DNA of 34,944 nucleotides from a virus: positions 1 to 34,944 of IMG/VR virus record IMGVR_UViG_3300041407_000225; one strand, 5' to 3'. The notes below the pieces were generated by a model that was not told where the DNA came from, searched no databases, and saw only the letters and a program-made list of their open reading frames with translations. The position numbers and the translations under genes were made by a program. How positions within the stretch are numbered: position 1 is the stretch's first letter; each line of letters starts with the position of its first letter. Shown one piece after another: positions 23,944 through 32,398 of this stretch.

Positions 23944-26007
23944 ATGCCATACGCCCCCGAACTTAAAGAAGCCGCCAAACGCCTCTATTTACGCCGCTGC
24001 AAGCCGCGTGAAATTCAGGCGCAGTTATCCCTGCCCAACATCCGGATCGTCTATTACTGGATCCGCCAGGGTGAATGGGACGACATGCTGTCGGACGAAG
24101 AACCGCTGACCGCTGTCAGTCGGCGAATCACTCTGCTCCTGGAGAAAGCCGACAGCCTGACCAAGGGCGAGCTGGACGAACTGGACCGCCTGACCACCGT
24201 CCGCGAACGCCTGGCCAAGCAATGCGCCAAGCCACCCCCGGTGGCGGCTAACGATCCGATCGAGGACGGTGGCCACCGTCGTGATGAGCAGCGCGGCGAG
24301 CGTCGGAAAAAAGGCGATCGCGGGGATAAAGGCGGTAAAAAGCGCCAGAAGCAAGTGAAGAACGACGTCAGCGAACTGACCGAAGTCGACTTCCTGGACA
24401 AGTTCATCAGCAAAATGTACGGCTACCAGAAAGAGCTGTACGCGGCAAAGATCAACCCGCTGACGGCACGGATCCGCAACATCCTCAAAAGCCGCCAGGT
24501 GGGCCTGACCTACTACTTCGCCGGCGAAGCCTTCATGGATGCGGTATTGACCGGTGACAACCAGATCTTCCTGTCGGCCAGCCGCGCCCAGTCCGAGATT
24601 TTCCGCAGCTACATCATCTCGTTTGCCCAGGAATGGTTCGGCCTGGAGCTGACCGGCAACCCGATCGTGCTCAGCAAGGACGGCAAGCCGTGGGCCGAGC
24701 TGCGCTTTCTCAGCACCAACAGCAGCACCGCGCAGGGCCACCATGGCCATGTGTACGTCGACGAATATTTCTGGATCCGCGACTTCGAAAAGCTGAACAC
24801 CGTGGCGAGCGCCATGGCGACCCACAAGAAATGGCGCAAAACCTACTTCTCCACGCCCAGCGCGGTGTCGCACCAGGCTTATCCGTTCTGGATGGGCGAG
24901 AAATTCCGCAACAGCAAGCGCAAGGCGGCAAAGGAGCCGTGGCCGAGCGACAAGCAAATGTCTGCAGGAGCGCTCTGTCCGGACGGCCAGTGGCGCAAGG
25001 TCATCACCATCCTGGACGCGATTGCCGGCGGCTGCGATCTGTTCGACCTCGAGCAGCTGCAGCTGGAGTACGACGAGGACCGGTTCCAGCAGCTGTTCAT
25101 GTGCAAATTCATCGACAGCACACAGAGTGTGTTTGCCCTGGGCGATCTGGAACGCTGTTATTCCGATCTGTCGTTGTGGACCGACTACGACCCGGACGAC
25201 CCGCGACCGTTCGGCAACAGCCCCGTCTGGATCGGCTACGACCCGAGCCGCACCCGGGACGACGCCACCTGTGTGGTCGTCGCGCCGCCGCTCGAGCCCG
25301 AAGGAAAATTCCGGATCCTCGAGAAGCACAGCTGGCGGGGGCAGTCGTTCAAGTACCAGGCCGAGCAGGTCAAGCGGCTCACGGAGCGCTTCAACGTCCA
25401 GCATATCGGGATCGACACCACCGGCATCGGTTACGGCGTGTTCGACCTGGTGCGCGACTTCTACCCGCGTGCCACCTCGATCCATTACAGCCTGGAAACC
25501 AAGAACACCCTGGTCCTCAAGGCGCAGGACACCATCGTGGGCAGCCGGATCGAGTGGGACGCCGGCTGGAACGATATCGCCCAGGCGTTCCTGACGATCA
25601 AGCGCGGGGCCACCAACAGCGGGCAGATCACGTACAGCGCCTCGCGCACGGACGCCACCGGTCACGCCGATATCGCCTGGGCAATCATGCATGCCCTAGC
25701 CAACGAACCCCTCAACACCAACAAGCAGCGGCGTAGTCGCTACGCACTCAGTGGATCCGCAACCTATGGCTCGTCACCAAACAACACAGCAGGAAAAACC
25801 GGCACCAGGGCCCATGCGCGCCTTTTCGTTCGGAGCGCCGGAACAAGTCCTGACCGACAACATCGGCCAGTATCTCGGCGTGTTCGCCAGTCACGACGGT
25901 CGCCTATACACGCCGCCGGTGTCGCGCCAAGGCCTGGCCAAGCTGCTGCGAGCCAACGCGCACCACGGGGCCATTCCCGGTTTCAAGCGCAATCTGCTGC
26001 TGCGTGA
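23944..26007 (+). CDS. Terminase large subunit P (ATPase/nuclease), with odd C-terminal extension
   Basis: The frame is 687 residues. Residues 1-600 are a complete gpP-type large terminase: an N-terminal helix-turn-helix-like part, the Walker A variant KSRQVGLTYYF near 182, Walker B VYVDE near 270, and a RuvC-like nuclease with GYDPS near 430, GIDTTGIG, and a late Asp in HADIAWAIMHAL. P2 gpP is 590 residues. The remaining 87 residues (from about 25745) are Arg/Ala/Pro-rich and overlap the portal gene by about 240 bases in another frame. That tail looks like a shadow translation. The true end was probably near 25750, and a small frameshift or base change may have removed the stop. Confidence 0.9.
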   Translation: MPYAPELKEAAKRLYLRRCKPREIQAQLSLPNIRIVYYWIRQGEWDDMLSDEEPLTAVSRRITLLLEKADSLTKGELDELDRLTTVRERLAKQCAKPPPVAANDPIEDGGHRRDEQRGERRKKGDRGDKGGKKRQKQVKNDVSELTEVDFLDKFISKMYGYQKELYAAKINPLTARIRNILKSRQVGLTYYFAGEAFMDAVLTGDNQIFLSASRAQSEIFRSYIISFAQEWFGLELTGNPIVLSKDGKPWAELRFLSTNSSTAQGHHGHVYVDEYFWIRDFEKLNTVASAMATHKKWRKTYFSTPSAVSHQAYPFWMGEKFRNSKRKAAKEPWPSDKQMSAGALCPDGQWRKVITILDAIAGGCDLFDLEQLQLEYDEDRFQQLFMCKFIDSTQSVFALGDLERCYSDLSLWTDYDPDDPRPFGNSPVWIGYDPSRTRDDATCVVVAPPLEPEGKFRILEKHSWRGQSFKYQAEQVKRLTERFNVQHIGIDTTGIGYGVFDLVRDFYPRATSIHYSLETKNTLVLKAQDTIVGSRIEWDAGWNDIAQAFLTIKRGATNSGQITYSASRTDATGHADIAWAIMHALANEPLNTNKQRRSRYALSGSATYGSSPNNTAGKTGTRAHARLFVRSAGTSPDRQHRPVSRRVRQSRRSPIHAAGVAPRPGQAAASQRAPRGHSRFQAQSAAA

Positions 26008-26788
26008 GTTCATTCCGTCTGCGGGGTTTTCCACCCGGACAATGAGCCGCGCCGCACTGGACTTCATGGTGTTTGGTGAGGCGTATCTGTATCGCACTCG
26101 CAACGCCTTGGGCCAGGTCATTGAGATGCAGCACCTGCCGACAATCAACATGCGGGTCAAGCGTGATGGCGGCTTTGTGATGCTGCAGGCGGACGGTGGG
26201 GAAATCGAGTTTTCCCAGGAAGAGGTCGAGCACATCCTCAACTATGACGTGGAGCAGAACATCTACGGCATTCCGGACTATCTGGGCGGCCTGCAGGCGC
26301 TGTTGCTCAACGAGGCCGCGACCCTGTTCCGCAGGCGCTATTACAGCAACGGGGCACACGCGGGTTACATCTTCTACACCAACGACCCGAATTTGACCGA
26401 GGAAGACGAAGACGAGCTGAAAGCCCAGATCACTGCCAGCAAGGGCGTGGGCAACTTCAGATCAATGTTCGTCAACATCCCGAACGGTGCAGAGAAAGCC
26501 ATCCAGATCATCCCGGTCGGGGATTTCCAGGCAAAGGACGAGCTGGAGAAGGTCAAGAACATCACCCGCAATGACGTCATCGCCGCCTGGCGCATGAACC
26601 CCGCACTGGCGGGGATCATCCCGGAAAACAGTGCCGGCTTCGGCGATATCGAAAAGATAGATCGGGTGTACACCAGCAACGAAATTAGACCCATCTGTCA
26701 ACTTTTCGACCAAGCGAACGATACCTTGCGGGAAGACAGGCGATTCCACTGGCGTGACGCTCCAGATGCAGGGGAAACCACTATATAA
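25766..26788 (+). CDS. Portal protein Q
   Basis: This is 340 residues from ATG 25766; a GTG at 25751 adds five. It is a gpQ/PBSX-type portal, with FSFGAPEQVL near the start, RAALDFMVFGEAYLYRTRNALGQV, EVEHILNYDVEQNIYGIPDYLGGLQALLLNEAATLFRRRYYSNGAHAGYI, and the C-terminal AWRMNPALAGIIPENSAGFGD. It forms the ring through which DNA enters the head. It follows terminase in the P2 order and has a long apparent overlap with the terminase frame. Next plus-strand gene is the activator at 26864. Confidence 0.93.
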   Translation: MARHQTTQQEKPAPGPMRAFSFGAPEQVLTDNIGQYLGVFASHDGRLYTPPVSRQGLAKLLRANAHHGAIPGFKRNLLLREFIPSAGFSTRTMSRAALDFMVFGEAYLYRTRNALGQVIEMQHLPTINMRVKRDGGFVMLQADGGEIEFSQEEVEHILNYDVEQNIYGIPDYLGGLQALLLNEAATLFRRRYYSNGAHAGYIFYTNDPNLTEEDEDELKAQITASKGVGNFRSMFVNIPNGAEKAIQIIPVGDFQAKDELEKVKNITRNDVIAAWRMNPALAGIIPENSAGFGDIEKIDRVYTSNEIRPICQLFDQANDTLREDRRFHWRDAPDAGETTI

Positions 26789-26805
26789 GGGTGCCTACGC
26801 TAGAG

Positions 26806-26840
26806 ATTGCCACTACATACTGTGGCAAAATAGTGGCAAT
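26806..26840 (+). repeat. 10-base inverted repeat between portal and activator genes
   Basis: ATTGCCACTA (26806-26815) and TAGTGGCAAT (26831-26840) are perfect inverted copies. A third GTGGCA (26822-26827) lies exactly 11 bases before the one at 26833. The group sits in the 75-base gap upstream of the Ogr-like gene. It may be an operator controlling late-gene activation; no T tract follows, so a terminator is less likely. P2 keeps cos near the portal gene, so a packaging signal is also possible. Confidence 0.6.
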
Positions 26841-26863
26841 TGGCCGACCCTGGGGAGGGATGT

Positions 26864-27112
26864 ATGCGGATTATTTGTAAGTGCGGGCACAAGGGACGGA
26901 TTGCCTCGCGGGAACAACTCTCGAACGACTTCGCGAAGTTGTACTGCCAGTGTCTGGACGCAAAGTGCGGGCACACATGGGTATCAAATCTCACGTTTTC
27001 GCACACGCTAAGCCCGTCGGCCCAGGCCATGGACCGGCTCATTTTCGACAGCCTGAAGAATTTGTCACGGGCGAAACAGCGGGAGCTGTTCGATCAGCTG
27101 GGGGCAGCGTAA
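26864..27112 (+). CDS. ogr: Late gene activator of the Ogr/Delta family
   Basis: This is 82 residues. The Cys4-type zinc site uses Cys5, Cys7, and Cys29/Cys31/Cys36 candidates (IICKCGHKG, LYCQCLDAKCGHTW), then the conserved TFSHTLSP. P2 Ogr is a 72-residue zinc protein that contacts RNA polymerase alpha to switch on late promoters. ATG 26864 follows a GGGGAGGGA ribosome site; a TTG at 26840 lies on the inverted repeat and is unlikely. It should activate the divergent late promoters at 23782-23943. Confidence 0.88.
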   Translation: MRIICKCGHKGRIASREQLSNDFAKLYCQCLDAKCGHTWVSNLTFSHTLSPSAQAMDRLIFDSLKNLSRAKQRELFDQLGAA

Positions 27113-27174
27113 TAACGCGGGAACGCCAGCCACAAGGGCCAGCGCCTGATGCAACGTAAGGACAAGCGAGGTGG

Positions 27175-27372
27175 TTAGGCGATTGCTTTGTCGATGTCAG
27201 GGCAGTCAGGAGTTTCCAAGAGTATTTCCGACATGCGCCTTACATATTTCTGATCTTCCACAGACATGCGTCGGTACTGGTTGATCAACCGTAGCTCTAA
27301 CGCGCTAAGCGCCTGCCAATCAAATTCACCAGATTCGTTGTAACTGCATTCAAATTTAGCTCGATCCAACAT
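27175..27372 (-). CDS. Small protein resembling the repressor C-terminal segment
   Basis: This is 65 residues with no helix-turn-helix. Residues about 24-53 (LSALELRLINQYRRMSVEDQ and following) align with the C-terminal 30 residues of the repressor encoded next to it (LNPVEAQIIEQYRNIPEDDQ and following), with 12 identities of 30 by eye. ATG 27372 has GGAG nine bases upstream. It lies on the same strand 99 bases downstream of the repressor gene, so it may be co-transcribed. If the shared part is an oligomerisation or cleavage-control segment, the protein could modulate the repressor. Function otherwise unknown. Confidence 0.7.
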   Translation of the reverse strand: MLDRAKFECSYNESGEFDWQALSALELRLINQYRRMSVEDQKYVRRMSEILLETPDCPDIDKAIA

Positions 27373-27471
27373 GCGTACGGCTCCATAGGTGCATGAATGA
27401 ATCGACGTTATCGGGCGAAAACTGTATTGGCAGAGAGAGGAATACAGCTAGTGCTAACAATTCGTTACAAC

Positions 27472-27831
27472 CTAGTTCAAACCGCGAGATTCCATTGCGG
27501 CCATCGCCGACAGCATTCGACGAATCAATTTTTGGTCGTCCTCGGGGATGTTTCGATATTGCTCGATTATTTGGGCCTCCACTGGATTCAGATCACTGAC
27601 CTGTTTTTGGCCGGTAAGGACGAAGACGGTGTCGATGCCAAGACTGGCAACTGCCGCAAGGTAAGCGGTGTCGGGGTTTCGAGCCCCCCGTTCATAGCTG
27701 CCCTGGGTGTTCCGATTCACGCCGCCGACCTGTGCCAAGTCCTCCTGACTCAGACCTAACCTAAGGCGCTCATCACGCAAGCGGTCACCTGCAGAACGTC
27801 CGTCTTCTGGATTTGGTGCACAATTTTTCAA
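27472..27831 (-). CDS. XRE-family phage repressor
   Basis: This is 119 residues. A Cro/C1-type helix-turn-helix occupies about 16-70 (LRDERLRLGLSQEDLAQVGGVNRNTQGSYERGARNPDTAYLAAVASLGIDTVFVLTG), followed by a short helical C-terminus. There is no peptidase domain, so it is not a LexA-type self-cleaving repressor and induction must act differently. The TTG start has GAGGGA four bases upstream. It is divergent from the Cro/Cox-like gene, the standard immunity switch, and is followed by a small gene carrying a copy-like C-terminal segment. Confidence 0.85.
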   Translation of the reverse strand: MKNCAPNPEDGRSAGDRLRDERLRLGLSQEDLAQVGGVNRNTQGSYERGARNPDTAYLAAVASLGIDTVFVLTGQKQVSDLNPVEAQIIEQYRNIPEDDQKLIRRMLSAMAAMESRGLN

Positions 27832-27918
27832 GCTATCCCTCTGTACAAGATCAAATTAGCGTGCATAATCACCACCTATGAACACGAAACAACTCATATC
27901 AACAGGAGTGAACGCACT
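27832..27918. promoter_or_regulatory. Divergent repressor/early promoter and operator region
   Basis: These 87 bases separate the repressor and Cro/Cox-like genes. A plus-strand -10 candidate CATAAT is at 27864-27869. For the minus strand, TTGTTT and TTATGC at about an 18-base spacing are plausible. An AACACGAA word at 27881-27888 matches the pair beside the integrase, and TGTACA is palindromic at 27842-27847. These are reading-level guesses; the presence of a switch region follows from the divergent genes. Confidence 0.55.
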
Positions 27919-28119
27919 ATGCACGCGCCAGTTACACCGGAGCAAGCCCGCGCTGCGCTTGATCGTCAGGGGATGAGCATTGCGGAATTCAGTCGCATCC
28001 ATCAGCTGAACAAAAATTTGGTTAGCGACCTTTTGAATGGTCGTCGGAAAGGTCGACGCGGGGAGGCACATCGAGCTGCCGTATTGCTGGGGATCAAAGA
28101 TGGCGTGATTGCACAGTAA
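27919..28119 (+). CDS. Cro/Cox-like DNA-binding protein
   Basis: This is 66 residues with one helix-turn-helix (SIAEFSRIHQLNKNLVSDLLNGRRKGRRGEAHRAAVLLGIK). It is the first plus-strand early gene, divergent from the repressor, the position of Cro in lambda and Cox in P2. AGGAG at 27904-27908 precedes the ATG by 10 bases. It should shut off repressor synthesis and, if Cox-like, may also direct excision. Confidence 0.85.
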   Translation: MHAPVTPEQARAALDRQGMSIAEFSRIHQLNKNLVSDLLNGRRKGRRGEAHRAAVLLGIKDGVIAQ

Positions 28120-28628
28120 TGGCACGGATCATCAGGGAAAAGCAGAACATGAAAAGCCCCGTTCTAAAGACACGCCGCGAAGTCGTCAGCGCAATCATCT
28201 GCAGCTATCCAGGCGGTCGCGAATGCGCTGCAGCACGCATCGGTTTGGCATTGAAGAAGTTCGATAACCACGCCTACGAAAACAACAACAGCCGGCCACT
28301 GACAGACGCCCAGCTGTACCAGCTCGAGCAGGAAGCAGGCACACAGCATTTCCCGCACTACGTGGCGTCGATGTATGGCGGATTGTTTGTGGCGGTACCG
28401 GATCCCGAAACGAATGACACGGTGGAAATGTACTCACTGTCGGTCCAGGTCTCTGCAAAGCGTGGCTGCGTCGACCAAGAGATCGCCAAGGCTTTAGCCG
28501 ATGGCTGCATCACCGAAGCCGAGGCTGAACACATCCTCAACGCTCACAACCTGCATATGGCCGCACGCCACGCCGAAGTGCTGGCAGCGATTGACCTTTA
28601 CCGCGCCAAAACAGGGCCAGCCCAATGA
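28119..28628 (+). CDS. CII/YmfL-like phage regulatory protein
   Basis: This is 169 residues from ATG 28119, or 159 from ATG 28149. The core resembles the phage regulatory CII (CP76/YmfL) family: VSAIICSYPGGRECAAARIGLALKKFDNHAYENNNSRPLTDAQLYQLEQEAGTQHFPHYVASMYGGLFVAVP. Family members act in the lysis-lysogeny choice or replication control. The ATG at 28119 shares a base with the previous stop (TAATG), which favours coupling, while an AGGGA lies before 28149. It is followed by an ATGA overlap with the next gene. Confidence 0.78.
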   Translation: MARIIREKQNMKSPVLKTRREVVSAIICSYPGGRECAAARIGLALKKFDNHAYENNNSRPLTDAQLYQLEQEAGTQHFPHYVASMYGGLFVAVPDPETNDTVEMYSLSVQVSAKRGCVDQEIAKALADGCITEAEAEHILNAHNLHMAARHAEVLAAIDLYRAKTGPAQ

Positions 28629-28990
28629 ACAATGCGCCTGCAGTACAGGAATATCAGGACGTGCTTAAAGCCGCCGCCCTTGCCTTTCTCGAGCGTCACC
28701 ATTGCGAACACCTGGGCAACGACCAGCAACTGATCGGTCGGACCGTTCGCCACCTGGTGGCCGACTACGACGTGCTGACGCAGATGGCTGAAAAGATGGT
28801 TCACCTGGCCTACAGCGACATGAACGCAATCCGCGATCGCCAGCGCCTCGACATCCGCAACAGCACCGCCACCCACTCGGTGATTGTTGACCCTACCACC
28901 GGCAATGCCTGGGCAATCCCGGTCAGCCTGATCTATGAACGCATTATCAACGCATCGGACAACGGGCGTTACCGCTTAGCCAACTCGTAA
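28625..28990 (+). CDS. Unknown early protein
   Basis: This is 121 residues with no recognised family. The N-terminal two thirds are helical (ALAFLERHHCEHLGNDQQLIGRTVRHLVADYDVL and following), then a short beta part (SVIVDPTTGNAWAIPVSLIYERII). It overlaps the CII-like gene as ATGA and precedes the primase operon, so it is expressed early. A regulator or replication accessory role is possible but not shown. Confidence 0.75.
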   Translation: MNNAPAVQEYQDVLKAAALAFLERHHCEHLGNDQQLIGRTVRHLVADYDVLTQMAEKMVHLAYSDMNAIRDRQRLDIRNSTATHSVIVDPTTGNAWAIPVSLIYERIINASDNGRYRLANS

Positions 28991-29063
28991 CACCAACCCT
29001 ACAAATTGCCTGCCCCACACCCCGTGGGTTTGGGTGAGCTGCGCCCGAATTCGAGGTTTTACG

Positions 29064-29303
29064 ATGGGAAACGCCGTAATTGTCACCGCCCAACTGCCAC
29101 CGGCAGAGGCAGAAGCCTTGCTGGCAGCCCTGCGTGAACAGTACCGACTGAACCTCAACGAGTACTGGTATGCCGACCAATTCCGCCTGGTGGCGGATGG
29201 TCTGCGCCACGGCGCAATCATCGCCCACGTCCCGGTAATGGCCGCGCAAAAACGCCTTATGGCAGCCCTGTCCCACAGCCTCAACGCAGTGAAGCAATCA
29301 TGA
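29064..29303 (+). CDS. Unknown small early protein
   Basis: This is 79 residues with no recognised family. It is mostly helical (PPAEAEALLAALREQYRLNLNEYW). ATG 29064 is chosen, with GAGG seven bases upstream, over a longer start at 29034. The stop overlaps the primase-helicase start as ATGA, so the two are translated together, which suggests a replication-linked function. Confidence 0.72.
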   Translation: MGNAVIVTAQLPPAEAEALLAALREQYRLNLNEYWYADQFRLVADGLRHGAIIAHVPVMAAQKRLMAALSHSLNAVKQS

Positions 29304-31993
29304 GAGACGATCTACGTCACGACGTCCTGCAGCGCATCGAATCCGACTTCGGCCTCAAACACCGTCCCGGCACCGATTACATGCGCGGTGGCACCTGCCC
29401 CAAATGTAATAAAAGGGAGCTGTACACACGCTTTGAGAAACCTTGGCAGCTCAACTGTGGACGCCAGGAAAAATGCGGCCACACCGTACACGTCAAGGAG
29501 ATCTACTCCGACCTTTTCGAAGACTGGAGCAAGCGCGTTCCGGCTACTGAAAACGCGCCTTCGGCTACAGCTCGGGCGTATCTGGAGTTTTCCCGCGGCT
29601 TCGATATTTCGCTGATCGGTAACTGGTTTACCCAGGACACGTACTACTCGAGCCAGCACAACGCCGGCAGCGCGACTGTTCGGTTTGCCCTAGAGAAAGG
29701 TGGTTATTGGGAACGACTGATCGACAAGCCCGCTCGTTTCGGCAAGATGAAAGCCCGGTTTATGCCAGGTGAGAGCTATAAGGGCGTCTGGTGGTGTCCT
29801 CCGAACGTCGACCTGGCCACCGTCAAAGAGCTATGGATTGTCGAAGGCATTTTTGATGCGATCGCCCTGGGGCACCATGGCATTGCCGCCGTATCTGCGA
29901 TGTCATCTAACGCATTCCCGGCTGACTCTCTTAAAGCACTGACAGCAGCGCGCCAAGGCAGTCTGCCGAAGCTGGTATGGGCGCTGGATAACGAACCCGG
30001 TGCACACGCTTACACGAAGCGCTGGGTGCGTATGGCTCGTGAGTTAGGCTTTACCTGCGAAGCGGCGCAGATCCCCCAGCGCGACAACAGAAAAGTCGAC
30101 TGGAACGATCTCCACCAGCGTTGGCAGTTCCTGGACGAAGGCGAGAAGCGCGCTGTTCAGGTCGATAAGGACATCACAACTGCGCGCCACTTCGGTGCTC
30201 TGCTGATCGCAGAAAACGCGACCGAAAAAGCCCTGGTCATGTTCGATTGGAAGCGCCGTAGCGAATTCCACCTAGAGTTTGGCAACCGCCTCTACTGGTT
30301 CAGGCTCGATCTGGACAAGTACAACAAGGCGATCCAGGAGCTGGAAGAGAGCGAGCACCACGACGACCAGCAACTGAACAATAAACAGATGCGTGCGAAG
30401 GCCATGCAACAGTGCGGTGCGTTGCAACGGATCGCCACGTGCAACCCGAAAGCCCTGTACTACCAGGAAAACAAGCTGACCGACGAGGCCTGGTACTACT
30501 TCCGGATCACGTTCGCTCACGATGCCGCGCCGATCAAGAACACCTTCACCAGCTCGCAGATCTCCTCCTCTGCCGAGTTCAAGAAGCGCCTGCTTGGCAT
30601 CGCCCCTGGCGGTATGTTCACCGGTACAACGCAGCAGCTGGACGCCTTCATTGAAGAGCAGACAGATGCACTCAAAACAGTGCAGACCATCGACTTCACC
30701 GGCTACACCAAAGAGCACGGCGCTTATGTCTACGGCGACGTAGCAGTACGCGACGGGAAAGTGTTCAAGCTCAATGAAGAAGACTTCTTCGACATGGAGC
30801 GCCTGAGCATCAAGACGCTCAGTCAGTCGGTGATTCTGAATCTGAATACCGATCTCGAGAAATTCGATACCGAGTGGCTGGACATCATCTGGGAATGTTT
30901 CGGTCCCAAAGGGCTGGTCGCGCTCGCCTTCTGGTTCGGGTCCCTGTTCGCCGAACAGATCCGTCAATTCCAGAAGAGCTACCCCTTTGCTGAAATCATC
31001 GGTGAACCCGGTGCGGGTAAATCCACACTGATCGAGTTCCTGTGGAAGCTTTGCGGCCGTATCGATTACGAGGGCTTCGACCCAACCAAGGGCACGCCAG
31101 TTGCTCGAGCACGGAACTTCGCCCAGGTCGGCAACCTGCCTGTAGTGCTGATCGAGTCGGAGCGGGAAAAGACCGACGGCAGCCAGACCAAGCAGTACGA
31201 CTGGGACGAACTCAAGACTGCCTACAACGGCCGTAGCGTTCGCTCCACCGGTGTGAAGAACAACGGCAACGACACACGTGAACCGCCATTCCGTGGTGCC
31301 GTGGTGATCGGTCAGAACCATGCGGTGAATGCGTCCGAACCCATCCTGCAGCGCCTGGTGCACATCGCTATGACCAAGGATGGCCAGACCCCACAGACAA
31401 AGCTGTTGGTGGAAAAGCTGGAGCGTATGCCGGTTGACCGCGTCAGCGGGTTCCTGGTCAAGGCCACGATGAAAGAAAGCTGCGTGATGCAGACCGTTCG
31501 CGAACAGGTGCCGATCTACGAACAGCAGCTGCTGGCACTACCTGAGATTCGTACGGTCCGGATTGCCAAGAATCACGCCCAGTTGCACGCGCTGGTCGAC
31601 GCTCTGGTGCACGTCGTACCGCTGACCAAGCCGCAGATCAAAGCCGCCCATGCGGAGATCCAGAGCATGGCCAAGGAACGCCAGCTGGCGATCAACGCAG
31701 ATCACCCGATCGTCGTTGAATTCTGGGAGCTGTACGAATACCTGAACAGCACCGCCGGCGGCCTCAATCACTCCCGCAACGAAGGGTTGATTGCCGTGAA
31801 CCTGAACGACTTTGCGAAGGAAGCTGCCGAGAAACGCCAGAAGGTGCCCGACCTCACCGAGCTGAAACGCCATCTGAAAACCAGCAAGTGCCCCAAGTTC
31901 ATCGAGACCAACCGGAACGTGTGTTCGGCCTGGGACGTCGACGCGGCCAACAGAGCCAAAACCGTGCGGTGCTGGATTTTCCAAGCGGCCTGA
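29300..31993 (+). CDS. Primase-helicase replication protein
   Basis: This is 897 residues. An N-terminal Cys4 zinc-binding site uses Cys33, Cys36, Cys53 and Cys59 (GGTCPKCNKRELY; LNCGRQEKCGH). A TOPRIM-like region begins near 178 (WIVEGIFDAIALGHHGIAAVS, then LVWALDNEPG). The helicase Walker A GEPGAGKST is at 568-576, with an acidic Walker B-like region after it and a helical C-terminus. It would unwind DNA and make primers at the phage origin. P2 and HP1 use a rolling-circle A-type protein in this position, so the replication strategy differs. It is the largest gene of the early operon. Confidence 0.9.
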   Translation: MRDDLRHDVLQRIESDFGLKHRPGTDYMRGGTCPKCNKRELYTRFEKPWQLNCGRQEKCGHTVHVKEIYSDLFEDWSKRVPATENAPSATARAYLEFSRGFDISLIGNWFTQDTYYSSQHNAGSATVRFALEKGGYWERLIDKPARFGKMKARFMPGESYKGVWWCPPNVDLATVKELWIVEGIFDAIALGHHGIAAVSAMSSNAFPADSLKALTAARQGSLPKLVWALDNEPGAHAYTKRWVRMARELGFTCEAAQIPQRDNRKVDWNDLHQRWQFLDEGEKRAVQVDKDITTARHFGALLIAENATEKALVMFDWKRRSEFHLEFGNRLYWFRLDLDKYNKAIQELEESEHHDDQQLNNKQMRAKAMQQCGALQRIATCNPKALYYQENKLTDEAWYYFRITFAHDAAPIKNTFTSSQISSSAEFKKRLLGIAPGGMFTGTTQQLDAFIEEQTDALKTVQTIDFTGYTKEHGAYVYGDVAVRDGKVFKLNEEDFFDMERLSIKTLSQSVILNLNTDLEKFDTEWLDIIWECFGPKGLVALAFWFGSLFAEQIRQFQKSYPFAEIIGEPGAGKSTLIEFLWKLCGRIDYEGFDPTKGTPVARARNFAQVGNLPVVLIESEREKTDGSQTKQYDWDELKTAYNGRSVRSTGVKNNGNDTREPPFRGAVVIGQNHAVNASEPILQRLVHIAMTKDGQTPQTKLLVEKLERMPVDRVSGFLVKATMKESCVMQTVREQVPIYEQQLLALPEIRTVRIAKNHAQLHALVDALVHVVPLTKPQIKAAHAEIQSMAKERQLAINADHPIVVEFWELYEYLNSTAGGLNHSRNEGLIAVNLNDFAKEAAEKRQKVPDLTELKRHLKTSKCPKFIETNRNVCSAWDVDAANRAKTVRCWIFQAA

Positions 31994-32015
31994 TGACACC
32001 AACGAGGAAACGTCA

Positions 32016-32330
32016 ATGCAGATTGAAGTCGTTATCGAATCCCGCACCACTGACGCAGCAGACCTGATTCCGTTTCTAACCGCCTGCCTCAAAGAGACCG
32101 GCGATGGCCTGCCAATCGTCCACGCGGATGCCTACGCCATTGATGGGTTGCTGGAGATTTTGGACGTCCGCGCCGCTCGGGGTGAGCGGGAAATTCTGGT
32201 GATGGGCTGCAGCCGCGATCAGATTCAAGCGGTTTTGGAATGGCAGTCAGAGACCGAAGAAGTCGCTGATCTGGAGAGCCTGGTGCTTCACCTGGTGCGC
32301 TCAGATCCGATTGAACAGAACGCCGGTTAA
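32016..32330 (+). CDS. Unknown early protein
   Basis: This is 104 residues with no recognised family. It mixes strand and helix (IEVVIESRTTDAADLIPFLTACL) and is acidic. A GAGGAAA ribosome site precedes ATG 32016. It lies 22 bases after the primase-helicase gene on the same strand, so it is in the same transcript. Confidence 0.72.
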   Translation: MQIEVVIESRTTDAADLIPFLTACLKETGDGLPIVHADAYAIDGLLEILDVRAARGEREILVMGCSRDQIQAVLEWQSETEEVADLESLVLHLVRSDPIEQNAG

Positions 32331-32398
32331 ACCCGGTTAAACAAAGGCGTCGAGGAGTTCGCACCTCCCCGACACCAACCACCACAGAGGGCAACACC

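Noticed and set aside
24025-25692. Long open frame on the minus strand opposite terminase (555 codons)
   Set aside because: It is a shadow of GC-rich codon bias in the terminase gene. The translation is low-complexity Val/Leu/Ala/Gln-rich with no family features, and the plus strand encodes clear terminase motifs.
30272-31363. Minus-strand open frame opposite the primase-helicase (363 codons)
   Set aside because: It mirrors the helicase coding frame. There is no ribosome site or recognisable domain, and it would be antisense to an obvious gene.
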